Shown piece by piece: positions 7,428 through 17,392 of a stretch of 64,000 bases of DNA. Position 1 is the stretch's first letter, and each line of letters opens with the position of its first letter. The notes beneath the pieces are model-generated. The model had not been told where the DNA came from. It did no database searches and was given only the letters and a program-made list of their open reading frames with translations. Source of the stretch: SAR92 clade bacterium H921 (GTDB taxonomy: Bacteria; Pseudomonadota; Gammaproteobacteria; Pseudomonadales; Porticoccaceae); NCBI GenBank assembly GCA_025153755.1, contig JAOALD010000003.1, forward strand, positions 62,001-126,000. Reading direction: 5' to 3'. The position numbers and the translations under genes are program-made.

Positions 7428-8357
7428 CTAGTTTGTCAGCCTTGTAGTTATTTTAGCTTCGCTAGGGATACCTTTAATGGGTTTCTTATTGCGCAGTAAT
7501 GTAAGGGTTAGAGTAAATAGAGGAAATATTTTTTCGTAGTGCATGGGGGTCAGGCGCTGGGCTAGATCCATTAGTTTGGCATCCGTACCAACCATAATAC
7601 GGCTACGTTTTTTGCGCACGCCATCAAGAATAATTTGAGAGGCGCGACTGGCATGCATGCCATTATTGCGGAAGAACGCAGCCAGTTCTTCCTGAGAGTT
7701 TCCCAGCCCCAAGACTTTCATTACAAGCCGTTCCATTGAGTTTGTGGACTCTTCGCTTTTATTTATCCGTCCATTGGTGATTATGTTAGTGCCAATATGA
7801 CCCGGATGTACGCAGTGTACCTGCACTGAGCTACTTTTAAGCTCCTTAGCCAGGCATTCGGTAAAACCTCGGACTGCAAATTTGGCAGTGTGATAAACCG
7901 ACTGTCGCTCACGAGTGATCATGCCAAATATAGAGGAAGTGTTTATCAGGGCAGCTTCGGGGCGCTGTTTGAGGTACGGCAAAAAAGCACGGCTAGAATT
8001 AATCACAGCCTGTAGGTTGATATTAAACACCCAGTCCCAGTCGTCCTCAGGCATATCTTCAAAGGTCGAATCAACGGTTACGCCGGCGTTATTAAACACC
8101 ATATCAATACAGCCATGTTCGGCGATTACTTGCTTAGGCAGTGCTTCAATCGCAGCCTTATCAGCAACGTCCAGAATATGGCTAGAGACTTTGACTGGAT
8201 AGTCTGCGAGCATAGCAGTGGTCTCAGCGAGCGCTGTTTTATTGATCTCACAGGCGGCTATATTGGCACCAGCTTGGGCTAGAAGTACTGCCAGGTAGCG
8301 CCCCATGCCTGAGCCGGCACCTGTGATAACTGCAATCTTATTGGAAAAATCTTTCAT
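7428..8357 (-). CDS. Short-chain dehydrogenase/reductase
   Basis: 309-residue classical SDR. It shows the nucleotide-binding TGAGSGMGRYLAV motif near the N-terminus, NNAGV in the middle, and the catalytic YHTAKFAVRGF (Tyr-x-x-x-Lys) with NTSS before it. The C-terminal 100 residues extend past the core fold, as in SDRs that sit next to flavin monooxygenases. AAAGG lies a few bases upstream of the ATG. It is the first gene of a two-gene unit with the EthA-like enzyme, so it probably oxidises the alcohol that supplies the ketone substrate, or acts on its product. Specificity is inferred from context only. Confidence 0.85.
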   Translation of the reverse strand: MKDFSNKIAVITGAGSGMGRYLAVLLAQAGANIAACEINKTALAETTAMLADYPVKVSSHILDVADKAAIEALPKQVIAEHGCIDMVFNNAGVTVDSTFEDMPEDDWDWVFNINLQAVINSSRAFLPYLKQRPEAALINTSSIFGMITRERQSVYHTAKFAVRGFTECLAKELKSSSVQVHCVHPGHIGTNIITNGRINKSEESTNSMERLVMKVLGLGNSQEELAAFFRNNGMHASRASQIILDGVRKKRSRIMVGTDAKLMDLAQRLTPMHYEKIFPLFTLTLTLLRNKKPIKGIPSEAKITTRLTN

Positions 8358-8523
8358 TAGAATTACCTTTTTATAATTCTTGTAGCTGCTACCATCGGAT
8401 TGGTAAAGCTGATTCTCAATGTTTTAATTGATGTTTTAATCGTACTACAGTTTTAGAAAATTATTAGAAATCTTACTGACTCCAGAGTCTAAATAAATTG
8501 TATATGCTGTCACGCTTAAACTA

Positions 8524-11500
8524 CTACCTAAGATTACGTGACTTAATCGCTATGTCATTATCTTTCTCCCCGTCGATGCGTGCCAGCAACTCAGAACAAT
8601 CCGTCAACTCCTGTGCGATCACGTGAACCACGGATCCATCTGTTTCTACTACACCTTTTACCATTAACAGTTGCGATTTTAATAACGCCTGTCGACAATT
8701 TTTCTGCACGTTTTGCCAGACCACTATATTGCTGTTGCCCGTCTCGTCTTCTAGGGTTAAAAATACCACGCCAGAAGCTGTGCCCGGACGCTGCTTGCCG
8801 GTTACTAAACCAGCAATGCGCACAAAGCGTCGATGACCCAATGTGGCTAAGTCTGCTTGACGCTTGCACTGCCGAAAAATAGGGAACCGCTCTCTAAGTA
8901 ACTCCATCGGATGGCGGCCTAGAGATAGTCCTATATGATTGTAATCGGCATAGAGATTTTCAATTTCACTTGGGGCTTGTAGGTTGGTTGGCCCTAGATC
9001 AGCTGTGTTCTGTGCTTGCTGCAAAAGTGTGGCGCTGTTATCAATGACCAGTGCCTGCCAATGGGCCTGACGACGATTTTCTGTTAATGACTTAAGGGCT
9101 CCGGAGCTACTTAGTAGGCTGAGTTCTGCACGAGATAGGTTAGTGCTGCGAGTCAGCTGGGAAATGGTACTGAATTGGCGATCACTATTAAGTATTTTTT
9201 GTGCCGCACTAAAGGCTAAACCCTTGATTAAACGCAAGCCGAGCCGCAGAGTTGGAGCTGTAGTACTATCTTCTAGAGAATGGTCCCAGCCGCTGTAAAG
9301 TACATCAATGGGCCTAATCTTTATCTTATGACGCTGGGCATCTTGCACTAACTGTGAGGCAGAATAAAAACCCATAGGCTGACTATTTAAAAGGGCGCAG
9401 TAGAAGGCGGCGGGGTAATGACATTTTAGCCAGGCGGACACGTAGGCCAACAGAGCGAAGCTGGCAGAGTGAGACTCGGGAAAGCCGTAAACGCCAAAGC
9501 CCTGTATTTGACGAAATAATCTCTCAGCAAAATCTAGGTCATAGCCTCGAGCTAACATACCGTTAATCAGTTTTTGTTTGAAACCCAGTAGCTCATTATT
9601 ACGTTCAGAATTTTTGCCCCAGCTAGCCATGGCGCGGCGCAGTTGATCAGCTTCACCGCCGCTAAAGCCTGCGGCGACCATGGCGAGTCTAATTACTTGC
9701 TCTTGAAATACAGGAATACCTAGGGTGCGTTCTAGGACAGTTTTAATTTCTGGATGAGGGTAACTGACCTGCTCTAAACCCTGACGGCGTTTTAGGTAGG
9801 GGTGCACCATGCCGCCTTGAATAGGGCCGGGGCGGACAATGGCAATTTCAATGACTAGATCATAAAAACAGCGGGGTTTTAGTCTCGGTAGCATAGCCAT
9901 TTGGGCGCGAGATTCGATTTGAAATACTCCCACGCTATCGGCTTTGCAGAGCATATTATAGGTATCCTTATCTTCTTTGGGGACGGCCTGCATATTGAGC
10001 TCAATACCTTGATGGCTATGGATAAGATCAAAGCAGCGATGAATAGCGGTTAGCATACCCAAGGCTAGGATATCGATTTTAAGTAGACCTAGAGCTTCTA
10101 TATCTTCTTTGTCCCATTGAATAACAGTGCGTTCGGGCATGCTGGCATTTTCAACGGGCACCAGTGTGCTAATAGGGCTGCGAGTAATGATAAATCCACC
10201 TACATGCTGGGAAAGATGGCGGGGAAAACCGAGAATTTCCTGTAGAAGGTTATAGAAATGCTCGGCCATATGGCCTCTAGCACCGGCTTTTTCAAACTGT
10301 GCTTGAAGGTCACTACTGCGGTCCCACCAAGATAAGGACTGACTCAACTGTTCTACAAATAATGGGTCTAGGCCCAGGGCTTTACCCACATCACGAATTG
10401 CGCTGCGTGGTCTGTAAGTGATGACGGTGGCGGCCAGCGCGGCTCGTTCACGGCCATAGCGCTGATAGATATACTGAATCACTTCTTCCCGGCGCTCGTG
10501 CTCAAAGTCCACATCTATATCTGGCGGCTCGTTGCGTTCGGTGGAGATAAACCGTTCAAATAATAATGAGATTTGGTCTGGATTCACTTCGGTGATAAAT
10601 AGGCAGTAACAGACTACAGAATTAGCAGCAGAGCCACGACCTTGGCAGAGAATATGGTGACGGCGGGCAAAGGCCACTATATCGTGCACGGTTAGAAAAT
10701 AGCATTCATATTGCAGCTCGCCTATGACTCTAAGCTCGTAGTCTATTTGCTGGCGAACGGCGTTGGATAATCCGTTGGGCCAGCGTTTTTCTGCCCCCTG
10801 TTCGGTTAGATAACGAAGTTGTTCTGTGGCAGTTAAATGTTGTGGTACTACTTCGTCTGGGTATTCATAACGCAACTCTTCTAGGTTGAATTGGCAGCGC
10901 TTAGCAATACTAATAGTTTCGGCTAAGAGTGCAGCCGGATAAAGCTTTTCAAGGTGGGGTAGGCTGCGCAGGCGCCGCTCAGCATTGGGGAAACGCCGGT
11001 CTCCCAGTTCCATCACTGAGCAGCTGTGATTAATGGCGGTTAAGGTATCTTGTAATGCACGGCGCTCTTTACTATGCATATGTACATCACCACAGGCGAC
11101 CATAGGTAGCTGCCATAGAGCAGCTAAGTTGCGGTAGTAATAATACTGGTAGGTTTCATTGCCATTGAGTAGATGCTCAATACCAATCCACAGGCGCTCT
11201 TTAAACCAACAACTCAGCCGTTCACCTACCTCGTGGTCTGGCTGTAAGTCACCGCTGGGTAGCCAGATTAACAAGGTGTTAGGCAGGTTATTGTTGAGAT
11301 CTGACCATTCTAATTGATATCCGCCTTTACTACTGCGCCTGCGGGCTATTGTAATTAGTGCCGATAATTCAGCATAGGATTTACGATTACTGACTAGGGC
11401 GACTAGGCGCTGGCCTTCAAGGCAAAATTCACTCCCAATTATTAGCTGTAAGTCACAGTTTTGTGCGCTTACATGAGCTTTAACTACGCCTGCCAAGGAG

Positions 11501-11625
11501 CATTCGTCAGTGATTGCAAGTGCGCTGTAACCCAAGGCACTGGCAGTACGGACTAATTCTTGAGGATGGGAAGCTCCGCGCAAAAATGTAAAGTTGCTGA
11601 CGCAATGAAGTTCGGCATAGGCCAT
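8524..11625 (-). CDS. dnaE2: Error-prone DNA polymerase III alpha subunit, DnaE2/ImuC
   Basis: 1033 residues, the length of DnaE2 (ImuC) rather than replicative DnaE (about 1160). An N-terminal PHP domain opens with AYAELHCVSNFTFLRGASHP. The polymerase palm has the catalytic acidic motif PDIDVDFEHERR and a later DILALGMLTAIHR. The C-terminal OB-fold region reads RIAGLVTGKQRPGTASGVVF, and no long tau-binding tail follows. DnaE2 is the translesion polymerase of the ImuA-ImuB-DnaE2 mutasome. A LexA box sits 29 bp upstream (11654-11669). It is separated by about 5.8 kb from imuB, which is unusual, since the three genes commonly form one operon. Confidence 0.96.
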   Translation of the reverse strand: MAYAELHCVSNFTFLRGASHPQELVRTASALGYSALAITDECSLAGVVKAHVSAQNCDLQLIIGSEFCLEGQRLVALVSNRKSYAELSALITIARRRSSKGGYQLEWSDLNNNLPNTLLIWLPSGDLQPDHEVGERLSCWFKERLWIGIEHLLNGNETYQYYYYRNLAALWQLPMVACGDVHMHSKERRALQDTLTAINHSCSVMELGDRRFPNAERRLRSLPHLEKLYPAALLAETISIAKRCQFNLEELRYEYPDEVVPQHLTATEQLRYLTEQGAEKRWPNGLSNAVRQQIDYELRVIGELQYECYFLTVHDIVAFARRHHILCQGRGSAANSVVCYCLFITEVNPDQISLLFERFISTERNEPPDIDVDFEHERREEVIQYIYQRYGRERAALAATVITYRPRSAIRDVGKALGLDPLFVEQLSQSLSWWDRSSDLQAQFEKAGARGHMAEHFYNLLQEILGFPRHLSQHVGGFIITRSPISTLVPVENASMPERTVIQWDKEDIEALGLLKIDILALGMLTAIHRCFDLIHSHQGIELNMQAVPKEDKDTYNMLCKADSVGVFQIESRAQMAMLPRLKPRCFYDLVIEIAIVRPGPIQGGMVHPYLKRRQGLEQVSYPHPEIKTVLERTLGIPVFQEQVIRLAMVAAGFSGGEADQLRRAMASWGKNSERNNELLGFKQKLINGMLARGYDLDFAERLFRQIQGFGVYGFPESHSASFALLAYVSAWLKCHYPAAFYCALLNSQPMGFYSASQLVQDAQRHKIKIRPIDVLYSGWDHSLEDSTTAPTLRLGLRLIKGLAFSAAQKILNSDRQFSTISQLTRSTNLSRAELSLLSSSGALKSLTENRRQAHWQALVIDNSATLLQQAQNTADLGPTNLQAPSEIENLYADYNHIGLSLGRHPMELLRERFPIFRQCKRQADLATLGHRRFVRIAGLVTGKQRPGTASGVVFLTLEDETGNSNIVVWQNVQKNCRQALLKSQLLMVKGVVETDGSVVHVIAQELTDCSELLARIDGEKDNDIAIKSRNLR

Positions 11626-11653
11626 AAGTTATACAACTACCTGTAAACATATA

Positions 11654-11669
11654 CTGTATATATACACAG
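11654..11669. promoter_or_regulatory. LexA box (SOS box) of dnaE2
   Basis: CTGT-N8-ACAG with an alternating TA spacer, flanked by TA on each side. Compared with the E. coli consensus CTGTATATATATACAG only the last spacer base differs. It lies 29 bp upstream of the dnaE2 start, between that gene and the phosphorylase, so it should repress dnaE2 until DNA damage. Confidence 0.93.
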
Positions 11670-11720
11670 TATATGGCTAATACGGTGTAATTTCTATAGT
11701 GCCTTTGCTGTTTAGTCTTG

Positions 11721-13490
11721 TTAGGCGAGGCTATTGGTAATCCATAGAGTTTGATAGGGCTGCATATCTATCTGTAACTGCAAAGTGCATGGCTGGCCAG
11801 TTATTAGATCGTGCCAGATCTCATTATCGATAAGATTGATATCGACCAGAGATAGACTCTGTGCCTGAGCACTGATATTACTAATGCAAAAAATACTCTG
11901 TTGACGATCTAGGCTCTGACGCCAAAAGCCAAATATCTGATCACCAAGGTGTAAGGTGAATTGGGTAGCATTGGGGTGGAAGGCAGTTTGTCGTCGGCGT
12001 ATTTTAAGTAGCTGCTTTAGCTGACTATAGACTTGATAATGGGAGCTGTCTTGATCGGCGAGTTGTTTTTCGAGTTGCGCGTACTGCCACTGATGGCGAT
12101 TTATTGCTCTGTTGTGACCACTATTTTCAACGCGTTGATGGTCATTGCGTGTGCCCACTAGGCTGTGTATGTAAATGGCTGGAATACCTTCAAGTGCCAG
12201 CATAATGGCATGGGCACAGACAAAACGCTGCAACCCTAAATCATCGGTTCCACCAACAGTTCCCTGTAGGGCATCAAACAATGAGATATTAATTTCATAG
12301 GGTTTACTATCGCCGTTATCAAGTGCTCGCCAGGATATATGACCGCCAAAGTCCTGCATGGTGGTCACCAATATATTTATCTCAGTATCGCTAAGTAGTC
12401 CCTCTGCTGGTCGCAGGCCAATGCCATCATGCGATGCGACAAAATTAAAGTAGGCGGTGCCATTACGCGCCGGCGGCATACTCATCATCCACTGCTTCAG
12501 GTAGGTGCAGTTTCCGGTAACTAGCGTATTAACCAGTAGGGGCGGAAGTGAGAAGTTATAGACACAATGCGCTTCATCAGCATTACCAAAGTAGCTGAGA
12601 TTTTCGCGGTTGGGGATATTGGTTTCGGTAATAATAATGGCATCGTGTTGGGCCTGTTCGATCAACGTTCGAAACAGACGTACCATCTCATGTGTCTGGG
12701 CCAAATTAAGGCAGTTGGTACCAATTTCTTTCCAAAGAAAAGCAATGGCATCGAGACGAAAGATTCGCACACCGTTATCTAGATACTGTTTGATAATACT
12801 GACAAACTGTTTTAATACTTCTGGATTGCGAAAATTTAGATCAACCTGATCATGACTAAAGGTGCACCAGACATATTGGGTACCGATGGAGGTTTCTACT
12901 TCCCGCAACAGGTCATTGGTGCGGGGCCGCACTACGGCACTCAGATCATCCTCTGGGTGAGCAGTATAAAAAAAATTATGTCCAGGATTTCGGCCCTGTT
13001 TAAAGTTCTCAAACCATGGGCTGCGAGCAGAGCAATGATTAACCACCAGGTCCGCCATTAGCGAATAGTTGTTGGCAATAGTGTTGATATGGCTCCAGTC
13101 ACCAAGAGATTCATTGACGCTGGAATAATCTAAAACTGAAAATCCGTCATCAGATGTGAACGGGTAGAAAGGCAGAATATGTACGCCGCTGATTGAGCTA
13201 CGCATATATTTATCTAAAAATCGGTTAAGGGTGTGAAGGGGTTTTTCATTCTCGGCAAGTACCGAGTCTCCATAGGAAATGACTAAGCTATCACTTTGAT
13301 CCCAATGATTGATATTGCGATTTTCAATCACCTCTTTGTCGGTGAGTCCTATAAGATCAATTAGTTGATCTGCATAATTTTTGAGCTCACTGATTTCCCC
13401 ATTCTGATAGATGGCAGCAAGATGTCGCTCCACCTGAACCTGTAATTTATTTGACACTATGTTCGAACTCTTTCTGGGAAAATTCCGCAT
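11721..13490 (-). CDS. GH13_18 phosphorylase, probable glucosylglycerate phosphorylase
   Basis: About 589 residues, sucrose phosphorylase-like (GH13 subfamily 18). The catalytic triad is visible: nucleophile Asp in [12 protein letters not shown], acid/base Glu in [14 protein letters not shown], and the stabilising Asp in [34 protein letters not shown] near the C-terminus is typical of the glucosylglycerate/sucrose phosphorylase group. It follows a glucosyl-3-phosphoglycerate synthase and phosphatase, so splitting glucosylglycerate with phosphate into glucose-1-phosphate and glycerate is the best guess. Sucrose or glucosylglycerol are alternatives. The start is uncertain: ATG 13490 overlaps the synthase by 44 nt, while a GTG at 13457 would overlap by 11. 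Confidence 0.82.
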   Translation of the reverse strand: MRNFPRKSSNIVSNKLQVQVERHLAAIYQNGEISELKNYADQLIDLIGLTDKEVIENRNINHWDQSDSLVISYGDSVLAENEKPLHTLNRFLDKYMRSSISGVHILPFYPFTSDDGFSVLDYSSVNESLGDWSHINTIANNYSLMADLVVNHCSARSPWFENFKQGRNPGHNFFYTAHPEDDLSAVVRPRTNDLLREVETSIGTQYVWCTFSHDQVDLNFRNPEVLKQFVSIIKQYLDNGVRIFRLDAIAFLWKEIGTNCLNLAQTHEMVRLFRTLIEQAQHDAIIITETNIPNRENLSYFGNADEAHCVYNFSLPPLLVNTLVTGNCTYLKQWMMSMPPARNGTAYFNFVASHDGIGLRPAEGLLSDTEINILVTTMQDFGGHISWRALDNGDSKPYEINISLFDALQGTVGGTDDLGLQRFVCAHAIMLALEGIPAIYIHSLVGTRNDHQRVENSGHNRAINRHQWQYAQLEKQLADQDSSHYQVYSQLKQLLKIRRRQTAFHPNATQFTLHLGDQIFGFWRQSLDRQQSIFCISNISAQAQSLSLVDINLIDNEIWHDLITGQPCTLQLQIDMQPYQTLWITNSLA

Positions 13491-14694
13491 TATCAGCTTC
13501 AACTGCTTCGAGTAACTGGTCGAAAATGTCTGGTATGGCACTGACAACCCGGTTCCAGCTGGGGATAAATGGTCGTTCCATTGGCACATTAAAAAATATT
13601 TCGCCAGCTTTAATAATATTTTCGGCAAACATTTCTACGGCTTTTTCTTCTTCATGAATATCTAATGTTAGACCGTTCATAATGGCATCGTTATGACAGT
13701 TCTCGACAGTATCTAGCGCTAGACGATAGTAGGTTGCCTTTAAAGAACGGAAGGCCTCGGTGCTAAAAACCTCGCCCTGTGTGGCCAGTTTGCGAAACAG
13801 CGCCTTGGCAATATCAATAGACATCTTTGATAAACCATCGCAATCATTATCTAAAGACAGCTGTTGATGTTTGTGATCGTAGTTATCGGCAATGTCTACT
13901 TGGCACAGCCGATTGCTAGCATAGTTGCGATACATCTCAGACAGTACGCCAATCTCTAATCCCCAGTCACTGGGGATACGAATATCATTAAGCACGTCAC
14001 GGCGAAATGAAAACTCACCAGCTAATGGATAGCGATAGCTATCCATATAATTTAAATAATCAGTATGGCCGACTGTTTTTTTAAGCGCCCGTAAAAGAGG
14101 TGAGACCAATAGTCTGGATACGCGGCCATTAATTTTTCCATCGGCTACTCTGGCGTAATAACCTTTGCAAAATTCATAGTTAAATCTAGGATTGGCAACC
14201 GGATAAATTAAACGAGCTAACAGTTCGCGATTGTAGGTGGTAATGTCACAGTCATGAAGCGCCACGGACTCGGCTTTGTTAGAGGCTAATGTATAACCCA
14301 TGCAGTACCAAACATTGCGGCCCTTTCCTAATTCTTTAGGTGCCAGATCTAACTTTTGCAACTTTGCATCTAGGGCCTTAAGGCGCGGGCCATCATTCCA
14401 TAGTACTCTGTGCTCTTGAGGCAGGTCAGCAAAAAATAATAATGCCTCTCGGTACTGATCTTCGTCTGCGCGATCTAGGCCAATAACAATTTGATTGAGA
14501 TAGGGTACCTGCTTTAGCTGGCTAATTATTTTTGGCATAGCCTCGGTTTTAAGCTCAGAAAATAATGATGGTAAAATTAGGCCTAATGGTCTTGTTTGGG
14601 AAAAGTTAATCAGTTCATGCTCCATGTCAGCAAGAGGCCGCCGTGATAGATTATGTAATGTGGTGATATTGCCGTTTTGGTGAAAGTCGCCCAT
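13447..14694 (-). CDS. gpgS: Glucosyl-3-phosphoglycerate synthase (GT81-like)
   Basis: 415-residue retaining glycosyltransferase of the GpgS type, which transfers glucose from an NDP-glucose to 3-phosphoglycerate. Key marks are the metal/nucleotide DxD motif in [31 protein letters not shown] before it, and [13 protein letters not shown] plus [13 protein letters not shown] downstream. The last 150 residues are helical. It lies 27 nt after the phosphatase gene and overlaps the phosphorylase. With the phosphatase it completes the two-step route to glucosylglycerate, a compatible solute used under salt stress and nitrogen limitation. A role in methylglucose polysaccharide initiation, as in mycobacteria, is unlikely here. 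Confidence 0.88.
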   Translation of the reverse strand: MGDFHQNGNITTLHNLSRRPLADMEHELINFSQTRPLGLILPSLFSELKTEAMPKIISQLKQVPYLNQIVIGLDRADEDQYREALLFFADLPQEHRVLWNDGPRLKALDAKLQKLDLAPKELGKGRNVWYCMGYTLASNKAESVALHDCDITTYNRELLARLIYPVANPRFNYEFCKGYYARVADGKINGRVSRLLVSPLLRALKKTVGHTDYLNYMDSYRYPLAGEFSFRRDVLNDIRIPSDWGLEIGVLSEMYRNYASNRLCQVDIADNYDHKHQQLSLDNDCDGLSKMSIDIAKALFRKLATQGEVFSTEAFRSLKATYYRLALDTVENCHNDAIMNGLTLDIHEEEKAVEMFAENIIKAGEIFFNVPMERPFIPSWNRVVSAIPDIFDQLLEAVEADNAEFSQKEFEHSVK

Positions 14695-14721
14695 AGATTT
14701 CTCTGTTGATGATGTTTATAT

Positions 14722-15546
14722 TTAGAAGTGATTTTTTAACCAGGCATTAATACCCTCAACCCAGCCATTGGGGCCAACTGCATTGGATTGGTAAAGGTTA
14801 GTGGTGCGTTTTAAAACGGGCATGGCATGATTCGGTGAGCGTATCACTAGGGCCGAATCTGCCACCTCTAGCATGCTGATGTCGTTAAAACTATCGCCGA
14901 TCGCGATTGACTGACACTGACCATATTGTGCTTGATAAAGAGCCTGTAGTTGCAGCAGAGCCCTACCTTTGTGTGTATCACCGCCCATGCTTAAGAAGCG
15001 CCCACCCTGAATTAGATTTGCGCCGGCATTATTTAGTTGGTGAATAAAGTCGGCTTTGCGGCTGTTGTTGCCAAGCCAGTGGATTGACTCAGTGTATTCG
15101 CGTTGCTGAGCGAGTGCCGCCTGTGATTCACTTAGCTTGGTGAGTTGAGATAGACCTCCAATGCCCTGCTCATCGCAGATCGAGCTGAAAGTTTGATACT
15201 CATTAGCAAAGGATTTTCCGACCTTGGTGAGTATATCCAGCCAATGACTACGTGGTTTTGAATTATTGATTATCCAGTAATCTCCACACTCATTTGCCCG
15301 ATTAGGGATTTGGTCAAAATATCGTCTAGGGACGCAGATTGCAGCGCCATTTTCAATAATAAATGGATGAGAGTTGTTAATAGTCTCTCTAAATGAAAGT
15401 ACTTCGGTGCGAGTTTTGCTGGTGATTGGAATAACAGGAATACTTTGTTTTTCTAGACGCTCTAGGCAGTTGGCTGCTGGAGCAAAACTGTAGTTGTGAT
15501 GGTCTAAAAGGCTACCGTCGAGATCTGTAAAGATGAGTCTCATCAC
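14722..15546 (-). CDS. HAD-IIB phosphatase, glucosyl/mannosyl-3-phosphoglycerate phosphatase
   Basis: 274-residue HAD-superfamily phosphatase of subclass IIB (MPGP/GpgP/YedP group). Motif I is FTDLDGSLLD with both aspartates, motif II is PITSKTR, a Lys follows in HKGRALLQL, and motif IV is IAIGDSFNDISML. FIIENGAAICVP after motif II is typical of this group. As the first gene of the three-gene unit, upstream of gpgS, it most likely removes the phosphate from glucosyl-3-phosphoglycerate. An ATGATG start gives a choice of two adjacent codons; GGAG lies 11 nt upstream of the first. Confidence 0.85.
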   Translation of the reverse strand: MMRLIFTDLDGSLLDHHNYSFAPAANCLERLEKQSIPVIPITSKTRTEVLSFRETINNSHPFIIENGAAICVPRRYFDQIPNRANECGDYWIINNSKPRSHWLDILTKVGKSFANEYQTFSSICDEQGIGGLSQLTKLSESQAALAQQREYTESIHWLGNNSRKADFIHQLNNAGANLIQGGRFLSMGGDTHKGRALLQLQALYQAQYGQCQSIAIGDSFNDISMLEVADSALVIRSPNHAMPVLKRTTNLYQSNAVGPNGWVEGINAWLKNHF

Positions 15547-15562
15547 TTTTTACGCTCCATTT

Positions 15563-15580
15563 TGGTGCGGCGATGCACCA
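15563..15580. repeat. Leader hairpin upstream of the glucosylglycerate genes
   Basis: TGGTGC (15563-15568) pairs with GCACCA (15575-15580) around a 6-nt loop. It lies about 16 nt before the start of the phosphatase gene, inside the likely 5' leader. Function unknown. Confidence 0.35.
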
Positions 15581-15787
15581 TCATGGAAACCAGGGTAGGA
15601 GTGTTTATGCTCATTTTGTGACCTGATAGTTTACTAGGCTTTATTTTGATGACTTGGCGATTTCCCATGAATTTAGGGTTGCAGAAAGCGTGCCAAGTCT
15701 GTGACGAACATATAGCTTTTTTTGCAACAGCTTTTATGATTAAGTTAGATCATCTTAGGCTATCTGGGATATCGGGATCAGTCTATT

Positions 15788-15805
15788 GCCGCAGTAAGTT
15801 GCGGC
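15788..15805. repeat. Small GC-rich hairpin upstream of the AMP-dependent ligase
   Basis: GCCGCA (15788-15793) and TGCGGC (15800-15805) pair around GTAAGT, 35 bp before the ligase start. It has no T-tract directly behind it. It may be an operator or a leader hairpin; I see no further evidence. Confidence 0.3.
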
Positions 15806-15840
15806 GACTAATTACAATAATAATTTTTAGAGGTTTTTAT

Positions 15841-17373
15841 ATGTCGCACACACAGTCTGCAGATATTGGCTTAGGCCGAGCTATTCTTCGCCGCGCCGCT
15901 ATTTCACCCACTCAACCTGCACTGACTTTCGAAGGTAATACGCAGAGCTTTGCCGAGCTAGGTGATCGTATACGCCGTATGGCATCCGTGTTGCGTGCTG
16001 GCGGTATCTGTGCGGGTGATCGGGTTGGCTATATCGGTCTTAACCATCCTGTGTTTTTAGAAATGCTCTATGCCTGTGGCTGTTTGGGTGCAGTATTTGT
16101 GCCTTTAAACTTTCGTTTAACTGGGCCCGAGATACGGTTCATTGCCAATGATGCTGGTATTAGTGCAATCGTGGTAGATGACATGTTGCGTCCCACAATC
16201 GACGAAGAGCGGGATAACCTTCAATGTACACGGTTTATTACAGCTGAAGCTGACGCGGATAATTGGGAGGCACTTGAGCCTCTTATGGCGGCAGCGCAGC
16301 CTATTGCGGTCAGCGAAAAAGTCGATGCCGATGATGTTGCGTTTATTATGTATACCTCTGGGACTACCGGCTTGCCCAAAGGCGCCATGCTGACTCATGG
16401 TAATTTATTCTGGAACAGTATTAATGTTTGTTTTGGTGAAGATAGTGTTTCTGGTACTACCTTGACCTGTGCGCCGCTGTTTCATATCGGTGGGTTAAAC
16501 GTAACTACGTTACTATCACTGGCCAAGGGTGTTGAGGTGGTCTTACTGCGTAGCTTCGATGCAGCTCAGGTGCTGGCATTAATTGAAAAACACAGAGTTA
16601 CTACCATGTTTGGCGCACCGACTATGTTCTTGATGATGGTGCAACACGAGAATTTTTCCACTACAGATCTGTCGAGCATTACCACATTGACTTGTGGTGG
16701 TGCGCCCGTTCCTGTGCCGCTAATTAAAACCTATGGGGAGCGGGGCATTAATTTCTGTCAGGGTTATGGCTTAACCGAGACGGCTCCTTTTGCCAGTCTT
16801 TTAGCTAGTGATTTGGCTATGGTTAAGGTGGGTTCTGCGGGCAAGGCACCAATGTTTACCGAGGTTCGTATTGTCGATAAAGAAAATAATCCAGTTGCCG
16901 CCGGTGTTCATGGTGAGGTTTGTATTAAAGGCCCTAATGTTATGAAGGGTTACTGGAATCGTGAAGATGCAACGGCTGAAGCCATTGATAGCCAGGGTTG
17001 GTTCCACAGTGGTGATATTGGTTATCTTGACGATGAGGACTTTTTGTTTCTCTGTGATCGAGTAAAAGATATGGTTATCACCGGTGGTGAGAATGTTTAT
17101 CCTGCAGAGGTAGAGAGTGTTCTCTATGGTCATCCATCGATCATTGAAGTAGCTGTAATTGGCTTGCCAGATGCTAAATGGGGCGAAGCGGTAACGGCCA
17201 TTGCTGTACTCGAAGAAGGTATGGAGCTAACTTTGGAAGATTTGCGTGACTTCGCGGGTGAGTCGTTGGCTAGATACAAACTGCCAAGTCAGTTACATAT
17301 CATAGATGTGCTACCTAGAAATCCGGCGGGTAAGGTGCAAAAGTTTAAGCTAAAAGAAACGTTTGACGTTTAA
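15841..17373 (+). CDS. AMP-dependent acyl-CoA synthetase/ligase
   Basis: 510-residue class I adenylate-forming enzyme. The start is set at ATG 15841 (MSHTQSADIG) because AGAGG precedes it; the frame is open further upstream but without homology. Core motifs are MYTSGTTGLPKGAMLTHGN (ATP loop), GYGLTETAPF, GWFHSGDIGYLDDE, DRVKDMVITGGENVYPAEVE and the C-terminal NPAGKVQK with the catalytic Lys. It joins an organic acid to CoA through an acyl-adenylate. The sequence resembles medium/long-chain or aryl acid ligases; substrate cannot be told. It lies between the two halves of the SOS mutasome, converging on imuB with a 19-bp gap. Confidence 0.88.
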   Translation: MSHTQSADIGLGRAILRRAAISPTQPALTFEGNTQSFAELGDRIRRMASVLRAGGICAGDRVGYIGLNHPVFLEMLYACGCLGAVFVPLNFRLTGPEIRFIANDAGISAIVVDDMLRPTIDEERDNLQCTRFITAEADADNWEALEPLMAAAQPIAVSEKVDADDVAFIMYTSGTTGLPKGAMLTHGNLFWNSINVCFGEDSVSGTTLTCAPLFHIGGLNVTTLLSLAKGVEVVLLRSFDAAQVLALIEKHRVTTMFGAPTMFLMMVQHENFSTTDLSSITTLTCGGAPVPVPLIKTYGERGINFCQGYGLTETAPFASLLASDLAMVKVGSAGKAPMFTEVRIVDKENNPVAAGVHGEVCIKGPNVMKGYWNREDATAEAIDSQGWFHSGDIGYLDDEDFLFLCDRVKDMVITGGENVYPAEVESVLYGHPSIIEVAVIGLPDAKWGEAVTAIAVLEEGMELTLEDLRDFAGESLARYKLPSQLHIIDVLPRNPAGKVQKFKLKETFDV

Positions 17374-17392
17374 TGCTCAAATACAAGGCTGG

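Noticed and set aside
13490-13628. Further N-terminal extension of the phosphorylase
   Set aside because: The extra 46 residues lie inside the 3' end of gpgS and do not resemble GH13_18 N-termini.
15646-15840. N-terminal extension of the AMP-dependent ligase
   Set aside because: The frame is open but the 65 extra residues are not like the family; AGAGG and the ATG at 15841 give a standard N-terminus.
17374-17392. Terminator between the ligase and imuB
   Set aside because: The convergent gap is only 19 bp and has no stem-loop.
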